This document shows positions 41,501 through 47,125 of a stretch of DNA of 64,000 nt, in pieces (the first letter of the stretch is position 1; every line of letters starts with the position of its first letter). A program made the translations under genes and the position numbers. Under the pieces are notes generated by a model. The model had not been told where the DNA came from, ran no database searches, and was given only the letters and a program-made list of their open reading frames with translations. The stretch is from positions 272,885,614 through 272,949,613 of the forward strand of contig CP136064.1 of NCBI GenBank assembly GCA_032622095.1. Reading direction: 5' to 3'. The DNA is from Siphonodentalium dalli. Lineage: Eukaryota > Mollusca > Scaphopoda > Gadilida > Siphonodentaliidae.

Positions 41501-44500
41501 TAGGTCTGATAAAACTTGAAATGTATTCCAGTAGTTTAGTGCTCAACACCTATGGGGTGTTGGACAGATTCAACAGTGGCATGTTAAAAATCTTACGTGT
41601 TTAGCCCAACATCTTCAAGTGGTTACCCAAAAACTTAATCATGAAAGTGTTACAATTTATTTTCCAAAATCGATATAGTGCTAAACTTGTGGGGGGTTGT
41701 TCATACACTCAAAGTACTGTCACTGTACACAATCTTGGAAGGTGTTATATATACATGTAAAACCTTGATTTTTAAGAGTGCATCTCCATATAACGTAATC
41801 GTGAGTAACGTGTTTACGTTTCGGTATGAAAATATCAGCACCTGCTGGTGTATCTGTGTGACTCACCTTTTCGGCAGATACTGACGACACCAACAAGTCC
41901 TGTGTTAACATCAGCCGGTGTGTTCAGATGACTGTGATATACGTAAGGGATGCAGTTCGGGTCACCGGAACCAGGCGCCATGTTCTCCGTGACGTTCCAG
42001 TAGACGCTGTATGGAGGGTCCGACGATGACGCGACATCTCCGAATCTCTCACGGCCCGTCGTCCCGTCCTCGTAAAAGGCACCTGTCGTAAGACATAATA
42101 GAGAGGTTTCGGAAACTCGCGAATGTAAATTTAGCATTTGCCAATATATCAGTATGTAACACTTATAGGTAACTGTGCATGTGCGTCTGACCAGGTAACG
42201 TGGCTGCCAGGGTAACATTCTACACTGGAAATCTCGACGACTAAAATTATACTCAACCGTAGTGCAAGTATACCACCAAGTAACGTTGACTAAAGTGTTG
42301 AGTAAAATGTATACATAAAAATGAAAGTGAAATTGCTCAACAACCGATTGATTTTGCTCAACAAATGACTGCAAAATGTAGCTTTCTTCGTTAAGAAAGG
42401 GAGTTGACTAGGAATATTTGTTGGAAGAATCCTCGAAACTGAACTGGATGATATATCCAGATGCAGCGACAGAATTTCGGGAAAATTCCCGATATAATAT
42501 CCGATAATGGTCTGTTGGAAGATATAACATTATTTTGTTATATAATTTGAGTCATATGGTTCATATGTCTGGATTGTGTGTGACCGGCGGCCAACTTCCG
42601 CTATGTAATATGGCCCCCTTTTCGTTCCCATGTACGTCCCCATCTGAGGCCATTGGTAGGTCCAAACTGATTTGACTAAATTAATGATCCGGGTGCGGGT
42701 TGGGTTCAAGTTTGGAGTCCGCCCGAGGGTTTTCACATGTGTAATGACACATTGTTTATTAATTGTGGGTCAATATATCACGCAATTAATAAAGAGCGTT
42801 TAATTTATTAGTTTCTTTTTACACGGAAATATGAGAGGTTGTCTAGACGTATATTATATGCTTTTGTTACTCTTATCCTGACATTTTGTACACTGCCGCA
42901 AGGTAGACTGCTCTGGACATCATTAGTGAAGTTTCCATTACCGAAGTCCAAGACATGGGTGCCTCTATACTGTGGGGCCGGGATGTGAGTGAGCATTTTC
43001 TACTCAATGAGTTGAGTAAAATTTATACTTAAAACTGAAAGTGAAATTTCTCAACAACCGATTGAGTTTGCTCAACAAATGACTGCAAAATGTAGCTTTC
43101 TTCGTTAACAAAGGGAGTTTGCTAGGAATATTTGTTGGAAGAATCATCGAAACTGAACTGGATGATATATCCAGAATCAGCGACCGAATATCGGGAAATT
43201 TATAAAATTCCCGATATAATATCCGATAATGGTCTGTTGGAAGATATAACATTATTTTGTTATATAATTTGAGTCATATGGTTCATATGTCTGGATTGTG
43301 TGTGGTGCCAATGTAATTAGTGTAAGTGGGTGTGTCTGGTCAGGCAACATGACTGTCATGCAGGGTAAGTGTGTGTGTCTGGTCAGGCAATATGACTGCC
43401 ATGCAGCGTAAGTGCGTGTGTCTGGTCAGGTAACATGGCTGTCATGCAGGGTAAGTGTGTGTGTGTGTGGTCAGGTAACATGACTGCCATGCAGGGTAAG
43501 CGAACGTCACAACTAGTATAGCACTCGAATGACAGAGAGAGAGAGAGAGAGAGTCAGAGTAATTCACTGACAGTTTTCGTATACATTCCCCACATACTGT
43601 AGCTGTTTTCTGTTTTCTGTGATAAAGTAACACAGGTTCCTGAAATTGTGATAAAGTTAACCAGGTTGGAGAAAATTGTGATAAAGTTACCCAGGTTAAG
43701 CAAATTTCACAATAAGAACTTGATTTAAAAGTGATTGAGGGAAATACTGTTCAGTGTTGGCAAGTAAAAGCCCCTATTACGCACACATTAAGATATATTA
43801 GTACTGAAGCTCGTCATTTTGATCGCAAAAAAATGAATAATTTGTTGCTAAACATGAAATAACCTTAACCCGGGTAACTCTATCACATCCTCACCAACCT
43901 GTGTAACTTTATCACAATTTCAGGAACCCGGGTAACTTTATTACAGAAAACCGGTGAGAGTGACATATTCAGCCACACTGTAATGCTGGTGGTCCAAAAT
44001 GCACGGGCTGTGTTGTAATATATACAAGCATTTATCATAGTATCCCATAGTTCCCATACATACACATATTATGGTATATGGCATTCCGAATTTCCCATAT
44101 AACAACTATAATGTTCGAGATATATAGAATGCCGGTATACCTTAACGCACATCAATGTACGCACGGGAACGACTGAATTGGGGTAGTCTATAGTATCCCG
44201 TACAATAGCCATACCATATGGAATATCAGCCTTAAACTGTTAATTGACATATATATTAAAACAATTATATTTGATATGTAGCATGTGAAATTGTCTAGCT
44301 GGTAACTTGGTAGCTTGGTAACAATGTATCATTGAATCACGGTCCAGACGATTATATAGTATTCAAAGATTTATTACTTAGCAATTTGCCAAAATATCAC
44401 AATTCCGGTGCCGTATCAGCCATCAATCACGCACATGTATTGTTCCAAACTATACTTTTATAAAATGCAACAGCGTATGCTGGTATAATTTCATGTCTGG

Positions 44501-46777
44501 TTGAGGTTATTGCCAATACATGAATGCATGTTCGCGAGAAATTTCCGGTAGTAGGTAGAACCATGTATTAAAACCGACCAGTTCGACATATTTATATATA
44601 CTAATCAAACTCAAATGTGTTCGTTTGTTTGTTGTCCGCTTTAGGCGACTAAACGGCTCGACCGTCGGAGCTGTAAATGTGTATATAGGCGTAATTTGAC
44701 CCGGACAATCTTATTAGATAGTCCCGTTGACCTCAGATGTCTTCAAAAGACCAACTGAGACTCCGGACGCAATGTAGTAAACAATTTGAACACATAAGCG
44801 AACATATCGCTCATTATTCATACCATATCAGGAATATATAAATAGCAAACGCTCTTTATCGTTAGTCAAAACAGAGACCGCAATCGAACGAATAGCTGGA
44901 ATAGCATCAGCGAACGACCAGAACATTCTTTGTCCAAACAATATCAAGAATACAATCCGGAATAGATCAACCGTGAACGTTGTTCATTGTTATAAACGTG
45001 ACTGTTTTACGCGTCATGCCTCCAAAACGCTTCAAGTTCTCAAGAAACAGCGGCAAAGAGATAATTTCTGCTACACGAGCAGCTGAGACACCGGACGAAC
45101 ATCAACCTCGAATAAACGATGTAAGCACTCATATGGACACTCGCATGGACACTCACATGGACATTCACATGGACACTCACATTTCCAGTTAGATTAAGCT
45201 TTGCAATGGCAATAAATAAGGCTCAGGGGCAATCCCACAAGATCGCTGGACTTAATTTAATATCGCATTGTTTCTCCCATGGTCAGCTCGAGGTTTGTGT
45301 TCTCGAGGCTTGATCATCATAAACCTATCCATCCATGTAGCAGAAAGGAAGACCACCAACGCGTTGTACAAAAAAGTTCTTTGAAATTGAGTAAATGCAT
45401 GTCAAAACACTTCAATATGTTCCAATCTTCTTTACCAGAGCAACGGGTACCCCAGTTATCACACAACAAATACTTATTTATTCATCTATTACATACTTTG
45501 GAACATATTTTGGAACTTTTGTCTGTGTGGGTGTACATGTATGTATGTTTGTGTGTTATATATTCGAATACTGCTCAACCGATCCGAATCAAATTGTGTA
45601 TGCAGGCTTACTTTGATCCCGGGAACAATATGGGCGGGTCCAATTTCACGTGTCCTTGACCTTGACCTCCCTCATACACAGATATAGGCATGTTTTTTGA
45701 CCGATCGAACAATAGTTTGTCCAGACGCTGTATATTCGCCAAATAACCCGGATATCGATGTAGATAATATTTCTGTAGAAATGAAGAAAACTGAAAGCAT
45801 GCCAAATTAGCAGTCTCCAATTTAAAGTTTTTTTCTCTCAGGTAAACATGTGCTCAAGTGAAAATGATAAAATTAAATAGTCTGGTGTTCATTTCTTTAA
45901 AAGGTGACTTTTGCAGTAAATATCGTTATGTTGTCATAGTTCATGGCATGCTACTATTTCCTCGTCTATAATGTTAGTGTCTATAGTCTTTAAGGTTACG
46001 CAGTTATAACCGAACAGTTTGAAGTTGTTACTACTCCTGATGTAACAATTCGGTTCGAGATTCCAAAAGAAACCATAATCAATTTACAGCCGTGGTGGTA
46101 ACATATGGTAATGATTATGATGATAATCACATCATAATAAACCATAATTAATTTACAGCCGTGATGGTAAAGGATGGTAATGATTATGATAGTAACCACA
46201 GTTAAATAAACCATTATTAATTGACAACAACCATGGTGGAAAACTATTGTAAACAAGATGGTAATAATTACAGTAAAATAAACCATAATTAATTTGCAGC
46301 CCACGATATTAAATTATAATCTATATAAAACTATTCCACACTACTTTTATGTGTGAAATTTCCAATTAATGTGTGTAAGGCATGACATTTCCAACTATTC
46401 AAAATTTTGACCAGAGTCGGTGTAAACGCCCCCCCCCCCCAAGTTCAACTCAAAATATCGCCACGTCCATATAACCAAGCCAGCAACGTGGTAACGTGGT
46501 GTTTTTTATTGTGTTGCCTTGTTTCATACCTTCGCTATCTTTAAGGTAGAACATCCCGTGGGGATGAATAGTGTTACTGAATTCCGGAATGAAGTTCTTG
46601 AATGTGACCTTCACGAAATCTCCAACTTCGGCTCTGATGAGAGGCCCAATATAGCCCAGATATGGGTCATGTGGCATCTGTGTGCTGAATGTGCCATCAG
46701 TGAAGCGCCTGTATGCCGCCTTCTTATAAACACTCCCGATCCTGTTGGCAGAGTTTGCGATGTATCTTGATGGATCC
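8163..46777 (-). CDS. Ceruloplasmin/hephaestin-like multicopper ferroxidase, 12 exons (5' end missing)
   Basis: Twelve exons join into one frame of 1,008 residues plus stop (join 46777-46530, 42082-41867, 38155-37823, 35199-35095, 28359-28233, 26226-25973, 23712-23513, 20702-20561, 19357-19145, 12065-11828, 10309-9639, 8443-8163); all splice phases agree. Six plastocyanin-like domains are recognisable. Counting from the first full codon, the trinuclear cluster histidines are H71/H73, H132/H134, H942/H944 and H984/H986. Type 1 copper ligands are H251-C293-H298-M303 (domain 2) and H939-C985-H990-M995 (domain 6). Residues matching the human ceruloplasmin domain 6 iron site are E899, H904, D989 and E247. 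The family oxidises Fe(II) to Fe(III) with reduction of O2 to water, outside the cell. Human ceruloplasmin is 1,046 residues mature, so only about 50-60 N-terminal residues and the signal peptide are missing. Secreted versus membrane-anchored form is undecided: no transmembrane segment is seen. Confidence 0.93.
8388..8640 (-). repeat. 55-bp tandem array continuous with the start of oxidase exon L
   Basis: Units begin at 8421, 8476, 8531 and 8586 (CTCTCC...), exactly 55 bases apart, with growing divergence away from the exon. On the minus strand each unit aligns with the first 55 bases of exon L itself (GGTTACATATGACAGAAGGAGAG... against GGTTACACATAATATATGGAGAG...), so the exon start looks like the youngest or ancestral unit. 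Unit borders repeat the AACAG|GG acceptor context. Confidence 0.75.
9285..9545 (+). repeat. Degenerate (GAT/GAC)n microsatellite
   Basis: Plus strand is almost entirely GAT, GAC and AAT triplets, so it translates as polyaspartate and, on the other strand, poly-His/Ile/Ser. It lies in the intron between oxidase exons K and L and has no splice or domain support as coding sequence. Confidence 0.85.
9639..10309 (-). CDS. Oxidase exon K: domain 5 and first part of domain 6
   Basis: Acceptor TCTACACAG|GG and donor ACCAAG|GTTTGT; 671 bases, the longest exon, fusing segments that are separate exons in domains 1 and 3. It encodes residues 693-915. Visible are GPRISANVGDTIKIMLKND, SIHPHG, ERSGPGPNDPNCIPW, FSGLFGPLIICRRG, FVLTFAVLDENQSNY and FEESNLMHSING. 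E899 and H904 match the iron-site residues E935 and H940 of human ceruloplasmin. Confidence 0.94.
10490..10905. repeat. GCGC-rich dispersed repeat, intact copy
   Basis: Composed of words such as GATATTGAGCGCGCTTA and ATTGCGATACTAAGCGCG, followed by a non-GC part (ACAACTATAATTATATAAAAATC..., ATAGAAGAAGCAAT). The same order is seen at 29.6-29.87 plus 31.75-31.99 kb, where it is split by an insertion. Confidence 0.6.
10910..11827. other. Intron J-K, no gene; small foldback at 11257
   Basis: Intronic sequence. CACACTTTTTTGGTTGG (11257) pairs with CCAACCAAAAAGTG (11335). Near 11.65-11.82 kb two ACGATTATC...TTGTGATGGTTT copies sit in tandem. No coding evidence. Confidence 0.5.
11828..12065 (-). 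CDS. Oxidase exon J: end of domain 4 / start of domain 5
   Basis: Acceptor ATCAACAG|GTAGC and donor AATGT|GTAAGT; 238 bases, phase 1 in and phase 2 out. It encodes residues 614-691. SWLLTCHTAEFTVSGMQALYNV has the type 1 cysteine (C619) and methionine (M629), but the histidine five residues after the cysteine is phenylalanine (F624). After the linker, VRHYFIAIEEIAWEYSP opens domain 5. Confidence 0.92.
12330..12960. repeat. Dispersed repeat with 82-bp duplication
   Basis: Two units starting at 12625 and 12707 (CGTTTC.AGGTGAAAATCACC...GTACGTAAGAATCAC) are almost identical. Upstream, GTTATCCCGCCACTGGCGGCG and TTCAAGGTCAAGGTCAGGTCGGGGTCAC resemble the flank of the Helitron copy at 45.6 kb, so this may be a Helitron-related end. 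Confidence 0.5.
13870..15420. repeat. ~170-bp tandem repeat, third unit interrupted by the Harbinger-like element
   Basis: Units share GGTTGCTAGGGACATAC, CGAAAAAT and TGATATTATGGTAGTTTT.ACAAACTA; they start near 13.89, 14.06 and 14.23 kb. The third continues after the inserted element (CATTTTTATATTGAAAACAATTATT at 15.28 kb), and a fourth partial unit begins near 15.37 kb. Confidence 0.7.
14316..15273. mobile_element. PIF/Harbinger-like TIR element with TAA target duplication
   Basis: Terminal inverted repeats AGGTACCCTCACACCATAGCG and AGTTACCCTCACACCATAGCG bound 958 bases and are flanked by TAA on both sides (14313-14315, 15274-15276). The insertion interrupts the third copy of a local tandem repeat; removing it restores the unit. 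The subterminal regions are packed with TTGCGTG/TTGCGT words in both orientations. A 91-codon plus-strand frame at 14677 (MWKATKKSDKSDPKS...) runs into these repeats and resembles no transposase I know, so the element is probably non-autonomous. Confidence 0.75.
15421..18224. other. Intron I-J, no gene; simple repeats
   Basis: Nothing coding was recognised. 17046-17290 is a degenerate CTGT/CATG-rich stretch. An (AT)n run lies at 17484-17510. Two AATATGTTCA-T-containing blocks repeat near 17.96 and 17.99 kb. Confidence 0.5.
18225..18509 (-). CDS. Unassigned open stretch with codon-like texture (possible exon or exon relic)
   Basis: This 94-codon stretch runs between TGA (18510-18512) and TAA (18225-18227) on the minus strand, has no usable ATG, and lies in the oxidase intron between exons I and J. 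The translation is varied rather than low-complexity, with five cysteines and an aromatic, charged end (PAWTKDELYWAGSYMK). It matches no multicopper oxidase segment I know and the oxidase frame closes without it. It may be a transposon fragment, a relic exon or chance. Confidence 0.25.
   Translation of the reverse strand, partial: RTIALHACRRIATVCNSDKFHIACHVSYEWATVESPQFSDSIGQLTTYYSLPHRRKEPPCVPIHGYLAHQAEEYDRCVPAWTKDELYWAGSYMK
18885..19080. repeat. GGCCCA-rich short repeats
   Basis: GC-rich compared with the surroundings; GGGCCATGGCCCATA, CAGTGGC and GGTGGCCCATAGTGGCA words recur in both orientations next to exon I. Function not apparent. Confidence 0.35.
19145..19357 (-). CDS. Oxidase exon I: domain 4, middle
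   Basis: Acceptor CTTACAG|GAAT and donor CGAAG|GTGAGT; 213 bases, phase 1/1. It encodes residues 543-612. It holds VNDNVAWHLMGWGSETDIHTASFFGNTF, in which H576 would be the first type 1 ligand of domain 4, followed by the LLIPGKTSTASM strand. Confidence 0.92.
20561..20702 (-). CDS. Oxidase exon H: domain 4, N-terminal part
   Basis: Acceptor ATCCACAG|CTTGG and donor TTGCAG|GTTAGA; 142 bases, phase 0 in and phase 1 out. It encodes residues 495-541: MFVLLFSTFDENKSWYLSDN, then DADFIESNKIAG. In human ceruloplasmin the same position reads ESNKMHAING with the iron ligand H602; here the histidine is alanine (A541). Confidence 0.92.
21250..21620. repeat. Dispersed repeat family H, copy 1
   Basis: Shares ATAGCGAAATCGTTTTCGTTAGTTTATCGCCAATAGTTGCGTCCCGAATCGAGAAGTAAATATT-type sequence with copies at 40.6 and (inverted) 58.8 kb. 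An 80-base tandem pair (CATCTCATTGATTGATA.TCACTGG...CAGTAGAATGACCAATACAA) follows at 21.64-21.80 kb. Confidence 0.6.
22915..23022. repeat. Palindromic family A copy
   Basis: CTATATATGCGATGCTCCCTGTGGGAGATTCGCATATATAA, then the ...CCCCAGTCATGGG flank and a G homopolymer run. It is followed by three ~115-base tandem units (23.03-23.51 kb) sharing ACGTGTAGGG, AAATCA.GTGACTTTTCC and CGCGTCACAAGTTA, running up to oxidase exon G. Confidence 0.65.
23513..23712 (-). CDS. Oxidase exon G: domain 3, second half
   Basis: Acceptor CCTCACAG|GCGC and donor CCACG|GTAAGT; 200 bases, phase 1 in and phase 0 out. It encodes residues 429-494, with LPGQTGNYTFTIPHDV, a DDDD turn, and SGLIGPLFVCKKGTLS, the conserved end-of-domain strand. 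The usual PGPGDPNC insertion is replaced by the shorter acidic DDDDC. Confidence 0.92.
23745..24305. repeat. Two palindromic family A copies with AT-rich arms
   Basis: Copies at 23745-23955 and 24125-24305, each starting TTAACC.ATAGGCCTTAG-type then TTTTTTCATTTTTTCTTA.ATTTTTTAAC, then the CCAATGC.TTCTCTTATATAT hairpin. The repeated 5' words show they were duplicated together or share full-length structure. Confidence 0.75.
24815..25335. repeat. Two family A hairpins bridged by an AT-rich array
   Basis: Hairpins at 24.87-24.95 and 25.27-25.33 kb flank about 310 bases of degenerate AATTGTTAAAGAATGTAAGAA-type tandem units (roughly 30-base period). Confidence 0.75.
25973..26226 (-). CDS. Oxidase exon F: domain 3, first half
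   Basis: Acceptor TTCAACAG|CCC and donor GTTGG|GTGAGT; 254 bases, phase 2 in and phase 1 out. It encodes residues 344-427. Recognisable pieces are GQIGNVYKKARYVGYE, HFGILGPAIYGEAGDQ and FLKNDASRPLSGYTVHPEG. As in human ceruloplasmin, domain 3 has no copper ligands (VHPEG in place of HxHG). Confidence 0.92.
26250..26530 (-). mobile_element. tRNA-derived SINE
   Basis: On the minus strand the head has pol III promoter-like boxes: an A-box-like TTCAATCGGTTAGGTG and a perfect B-box GGTTCAAATCC about 50 bases later. The distal part carries GTCGCTTTCATCAAC... in plus orientation next to a (GATT)n tail at 26257-26281, resembling the core and tail of widespread molluscan SINEs. It abuts oxidase exon F on its 5' side. 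Confidence 0.6.
26830..27235. repeat. Family A hairpin plus AT-rich array
   Basis: TTAACCCTTTCATGACGAGAGGTTCCTGA, hairpin AATGCATTCTTTTA...AAAAGAGAATGCATT, then AATTGTTAAAGAATGTAAGAAA-like units to 27235. Confidence 0.75.
28233..28359 (-). CDS. Oxidase exon E: end of domain 2 / linker to domain 3
   Basis: Acceptor ATTTTCAG|GTGG and donor GGAAG|GTATGT give 127 bases, phase 1 in and phase 2 out. It encodes residues 302-342, beginning GMQAQIDVNTC: M303 completes the domain 2 type 1 site and the strand closes the domain. It ends with GDWDYSDG, the equivalent of the WDYAP motif that opens each odd domain. The linker between (GFVARGNAGGRIRQF) is unlike the usual charged family linker. Confidence 0.88.
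28551..28639. repeat. Foldback element (near-perfect hairpin)
   Basis: TTTGCAAACGACATGGTAATTATAATGAA pairs with TTCATTATAATTATAATTACCATGTTGTTTGCA around GACTCGAGTC. It is in the intron just upstream of exon E. Confidence 0.7.
29292..29770. mobile_element. MITE with ~105-base inverted arms
   Basis: GGCTGTAAATAACAAACGAC... at the left and GTCGTTTGTTATGTACAGCC at the right are the ends of near-identical arms of about 105 bases, both including ATTCAGTTATGAGTAATAGT or its inverse. The internal 250 bases are non-coding. It overlaps the start of a decayed GCGC-rich repeat copy. Confidence 0.65.
29871..31752. repeat. Insertion bounded by ~215-base direct repeats
   Basis: AATCAGGCCAATCACATTTA... is at 29871 and again at 31529, each running about 215 bases to ATTGTTGGGTATATTTCAC. 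The word TTGGGTATATT..CA....CAAAA.ATTCAAA also recurs at 30762 and 30842. The arrangement is like an element with terminal direct repeats, but the ends are not TG...CA and no gag/pol is present. It contains a (GGATA)n-tailed fragment at 30470. Confidence 0.5.
30470..30640 (-). repeat. Retroposon 3' end with (GGATA)n tail, copy 1
   Basis: A run of GGATA repeats is followed by TTTTATTTACAATATACACAC and a 'TATCACCCCTGG' block. The sequence at 34.36 kb is the same kind of unit. On the minus strand it reads as a 3' end with a (TATCC)n tail. Confidence 0.45.
32256..33545 (-). mobile_element. 5'-truncated CR1/L2-like LINE, reverse transcriptase fragment
   Basis: Minus-strand frames encode the palm and thumb of a non-LTR reverse transcriptase: DMSAAFDTLDHEILL, GVPHGSVLGPVLY and the catalytic YADDTQLY, then a thumb/C-terminal part with LSRLDYCNSLLAG and LQHPAARIV. 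The frame shifts near 32,990 between the two parts, and nothing upstream of the RT palm is present, so the copy is dead. The 3' end (minus sense) has a GCGCTTAT-type tail and an (ATT)n microsatellite, as usual for this group. It sits in the intron between oxidase exons D and E, same orientation as the gene. Confidence 0.88.
34360..34515 (-). repeat. Retroposon 3' end with (GGATA)n tail, copy 2
   Basis: GGTTGGATAGGATAAGATAATGTATTTACAATACATAC followed by GGTAACCTGGCCCTGTCGAGC and ...GTTACCTCCAGTG parallels copy 1 in layout (paired complementary blocks about 70 bases apart). Confidence 0.45.
35095..35199 (-). CDS. Oxidase exon D: domain 2 copper-binding strand (105-base exon)
   Basis: This small exon has no ATG. 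It was found by looking for the missing domain 2 segment. Acceptor TTCGACAG|CA and donor GAAG|GTTGGA are in phases that fit both neighbours. It encodes residues 267-300, with TPGRWTMECAVTEHME matching the family PG-W-(x)3-C strand. C293 and H298 are type 1 copper ligands, and the methionine ligand M303 is supplied by the next exon. Spacing from the domain 2 HG motif to PG is 28 residues, against 29 in human ceruloplasmin. Confidence 0.85.
36531..37232. repeat. Satellite: 13 x 50 bp plus one inverted unit
   Basis: Exactly 50-base units (AATGAATGTAGTGGGTGTGT GTTATTGTAGGATACGGCGC TGTGGTCGTT in three pieces) run from 36531 to 37180. 37181-37232 is a partial unit in reverse complement (GGATACACAGCGCCGTATCC...ACACACACATCC...ATTCATT). 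The array lies in the intron between exons C and D. Confidence 0.92.
37823..38155 (-). CDS. Oxidase exon C: domain 2, first half
   Basis: Acceptor TTATAG|GAATCC; donor chosen as CACAG|GTATTC (phase 1) because only that keeps the frame and spacing into the next exon. A later GTTGAA site 20 bases on would break both. The exon encodes residues 156-265. It contains VDKEMTLVLSIVDEN, the acidic DEDFVESNKMHAING motif, and TEIDIHS, where E247 matches ceruloplasmin E272 and H251 is the first type 1 copper ligand of domain 2. Confidence 0.92.
38205..38975. repeat. Inverted pair of TTCGCGCA-rich repeat
   Basis: GAATTCGCGCAGTACTATTTTTCGC at 38.21 kb is inverted at 38.93-38.97 kb (GTGAAAAATAGTACTGCGCCAATT); both have TTTAAATTCGC next to them. 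The 0.6 kb between is non-coding and has a 27-base duplication (CACCGCTGACTTAAGAAATTAAATCAACT) at 38.55 kb. The pair probably bounds a non-autonomous element. Confidence 0.5.
39930..40150. repeat. Palindromic family A copy, double hairpin
   Basis: TTAACCCTGCCATGACTGGAGCTTCCTGA then TATGCGAGTCTCCCACAGGGAGCTCCCCGCATAC, followed by GCCAGTGCAGTATTATATATATGCGAGGCTCC... second hairpin ending ATGCACTGGCAC. Same double layout as the copy at 6.6-6.8 kb. Confidence 0.7.
40560..40760. repeat. Dispersed repeat family H, copy 2
   Basis: GCGATAGTTTATCGCCGATTGTTGTGTCTCGAATCGAAATGTAAATACTTACAATTGA parallels the copy at 21.4 kb. An ACACCCACCGTCA block precedes it, as in copy 1. Confidence 0.6.
40783..41410. 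repeat. Tandem array with AAGGGG.ATAACTC motif
   Basis: About five diverged units with (C/G)AAACTAAGGGGCATAACTC, GTAAGAAAAATCGGACGAAACTGG, TTCGAACTCGTCC.AGATATT and GGCAACCAACTCATA. Repeats with this wording are, to my knowledge, common in bivalve genomes; this supports a molluscan source. Confidence 0.65.
41867..42082 (-). CDS. Oxidase exon B: domain 1, second half
   Basis: Acceptor CGACAG|GTGCC and donor AAAAG|GTGAGT give 216 bases in phase 1/1. It encodes residues 84-154. The segment PGSGDPNC is followed by YHSH (H132, H134), the second pair of trinuclear-cluster histidines in domain 1, and then by GLVGVVSICRK, which matches the conserved GLIGPLIICKK strand of the family. Confidence 0.93.
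42294..43302. repeat. ~290-bp direct duplication
   Basis: 42294-42585 and 43009-43302 share GTTGAGTAAAAT.TATAC.TAAAA.TGAAAGTGAAAT through CATATGGTTCATATGTCTGGATTGTGTGTG with few differences. Between them is 0.42 kb of unrelated sequence. It lies in the oxidase intron A-B. Confidence 0.8.
43322..43500. repeat. ~43-bp tandem repeat, four units
   Basis: GTGTGTCTGGTCAGGCAACATGACTGTCATGCAGGGTAAGT repeats four times with small changes. A diverged inverted-style relative lies at 42.18 kb. Confidence 0.8.
43612..43950. repeat. Foldback with tandem arms
   Basis: Left arm: GTGATAAAGTTA.CCAGGTT three times. Right arm: the inverse AACC.GGGTAACT.TATCAC three times, ending TTCAGGAACCCGGGTAACTTTATTACAGAAAA. 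Confidence 0.65.
44594..45313 (+). mobile_element. Internally deleted Helitron-like element
   Basis: A TATATATACTAATCAAACTC 5' region of Helitron type is followed by a reading frame starting MPPKRFKFSRNSGKEI (45016), typical of the start of a Helitron polyprotein. At 45182-45313, in another frame, comes FPVRLSFAMAINKAQGQ and FSHGQLEV, which are the last motifs of the Pif1-like Helitron helicase. The entire Rep and most of the helicase are missing, so the start and end of the protein are joined by a deletion with a MDTHMDIHMDTH-coding repeat at the junction. The right end was not defined; it may extend to about 45.7 kb. Confidence 0.7.
46068..46300. repeat. ~70-80-bp tandem repeat
   Basis: AAACCATAATTAATTTACAGCC.TG.TGGTAA...GGTAATGATTATGAT occurs four times with divergence, just downstream (in gene sense) of oxidase exon A. 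Confidence 0.65.
46530..46777 (-). CDS. Oxidase exon A: domain 1, first half
   Basis: This is the most 5' exon found. It starts after TTTAG (one base completing a codon) and ends GAAG|GTATGA in phase 1. It encodes residues 1-83: a SVYKKAAYRRFTDGTF stretch, GPLIRAEVGD, then HPHG, whose two histidines (H71, H73) belong to the trinuclear copper cluster. The family pattern predicts a preceding exon ending in phase 2 that carries the signal peptide and the first beta strand. I could not find it between here and 64,000. Confidence 0.92.
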
Positions 46778-46804
46778 CTAAACATGGAAGACACAATGTT
46801 TTAT

Positions 46805-46963
46805 TTAATCCTTCTATGACTAGAGCTTCTTGAAAATTTGCGAAAACCTCAGCTGTGTCAACTCATTCTCTTATATATGCGAGTCTCCCATAAGTAGTCT
46901 CGCATATCAGCGAATTCACTTGCCTAACTATATTTAACTTTTTCTCTTAAGCCAGTGCATTCT

Positions 46964-47026
<63 letters not shown>

Positions 47027-47125
47027 GATGCTTGCCATGGGAGACTCGCATATATAAGAAAATGAACTTGCACAGGATGTGTAATGCTGTACCAGCTCAG
47101 CTCTAGTCGTGAAATGGTTAAATGC
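46805..47125. repeat. Family A copy with expanded (TA)n
   Basis: CTATGACTAGAGCTTCTTGAAAATTTGCG, a first hairpin, then CCAGTGCATTCTCCTATATATATA... with (TA)n at about 46971-47025, then CTTGCCATGGGAGACTCGCATATATAAG and the ...CTAGTCGTGAAATGGTTAA end. The TA run is the hairpin's own TATATA arm expanded. Confidence 0.75.
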
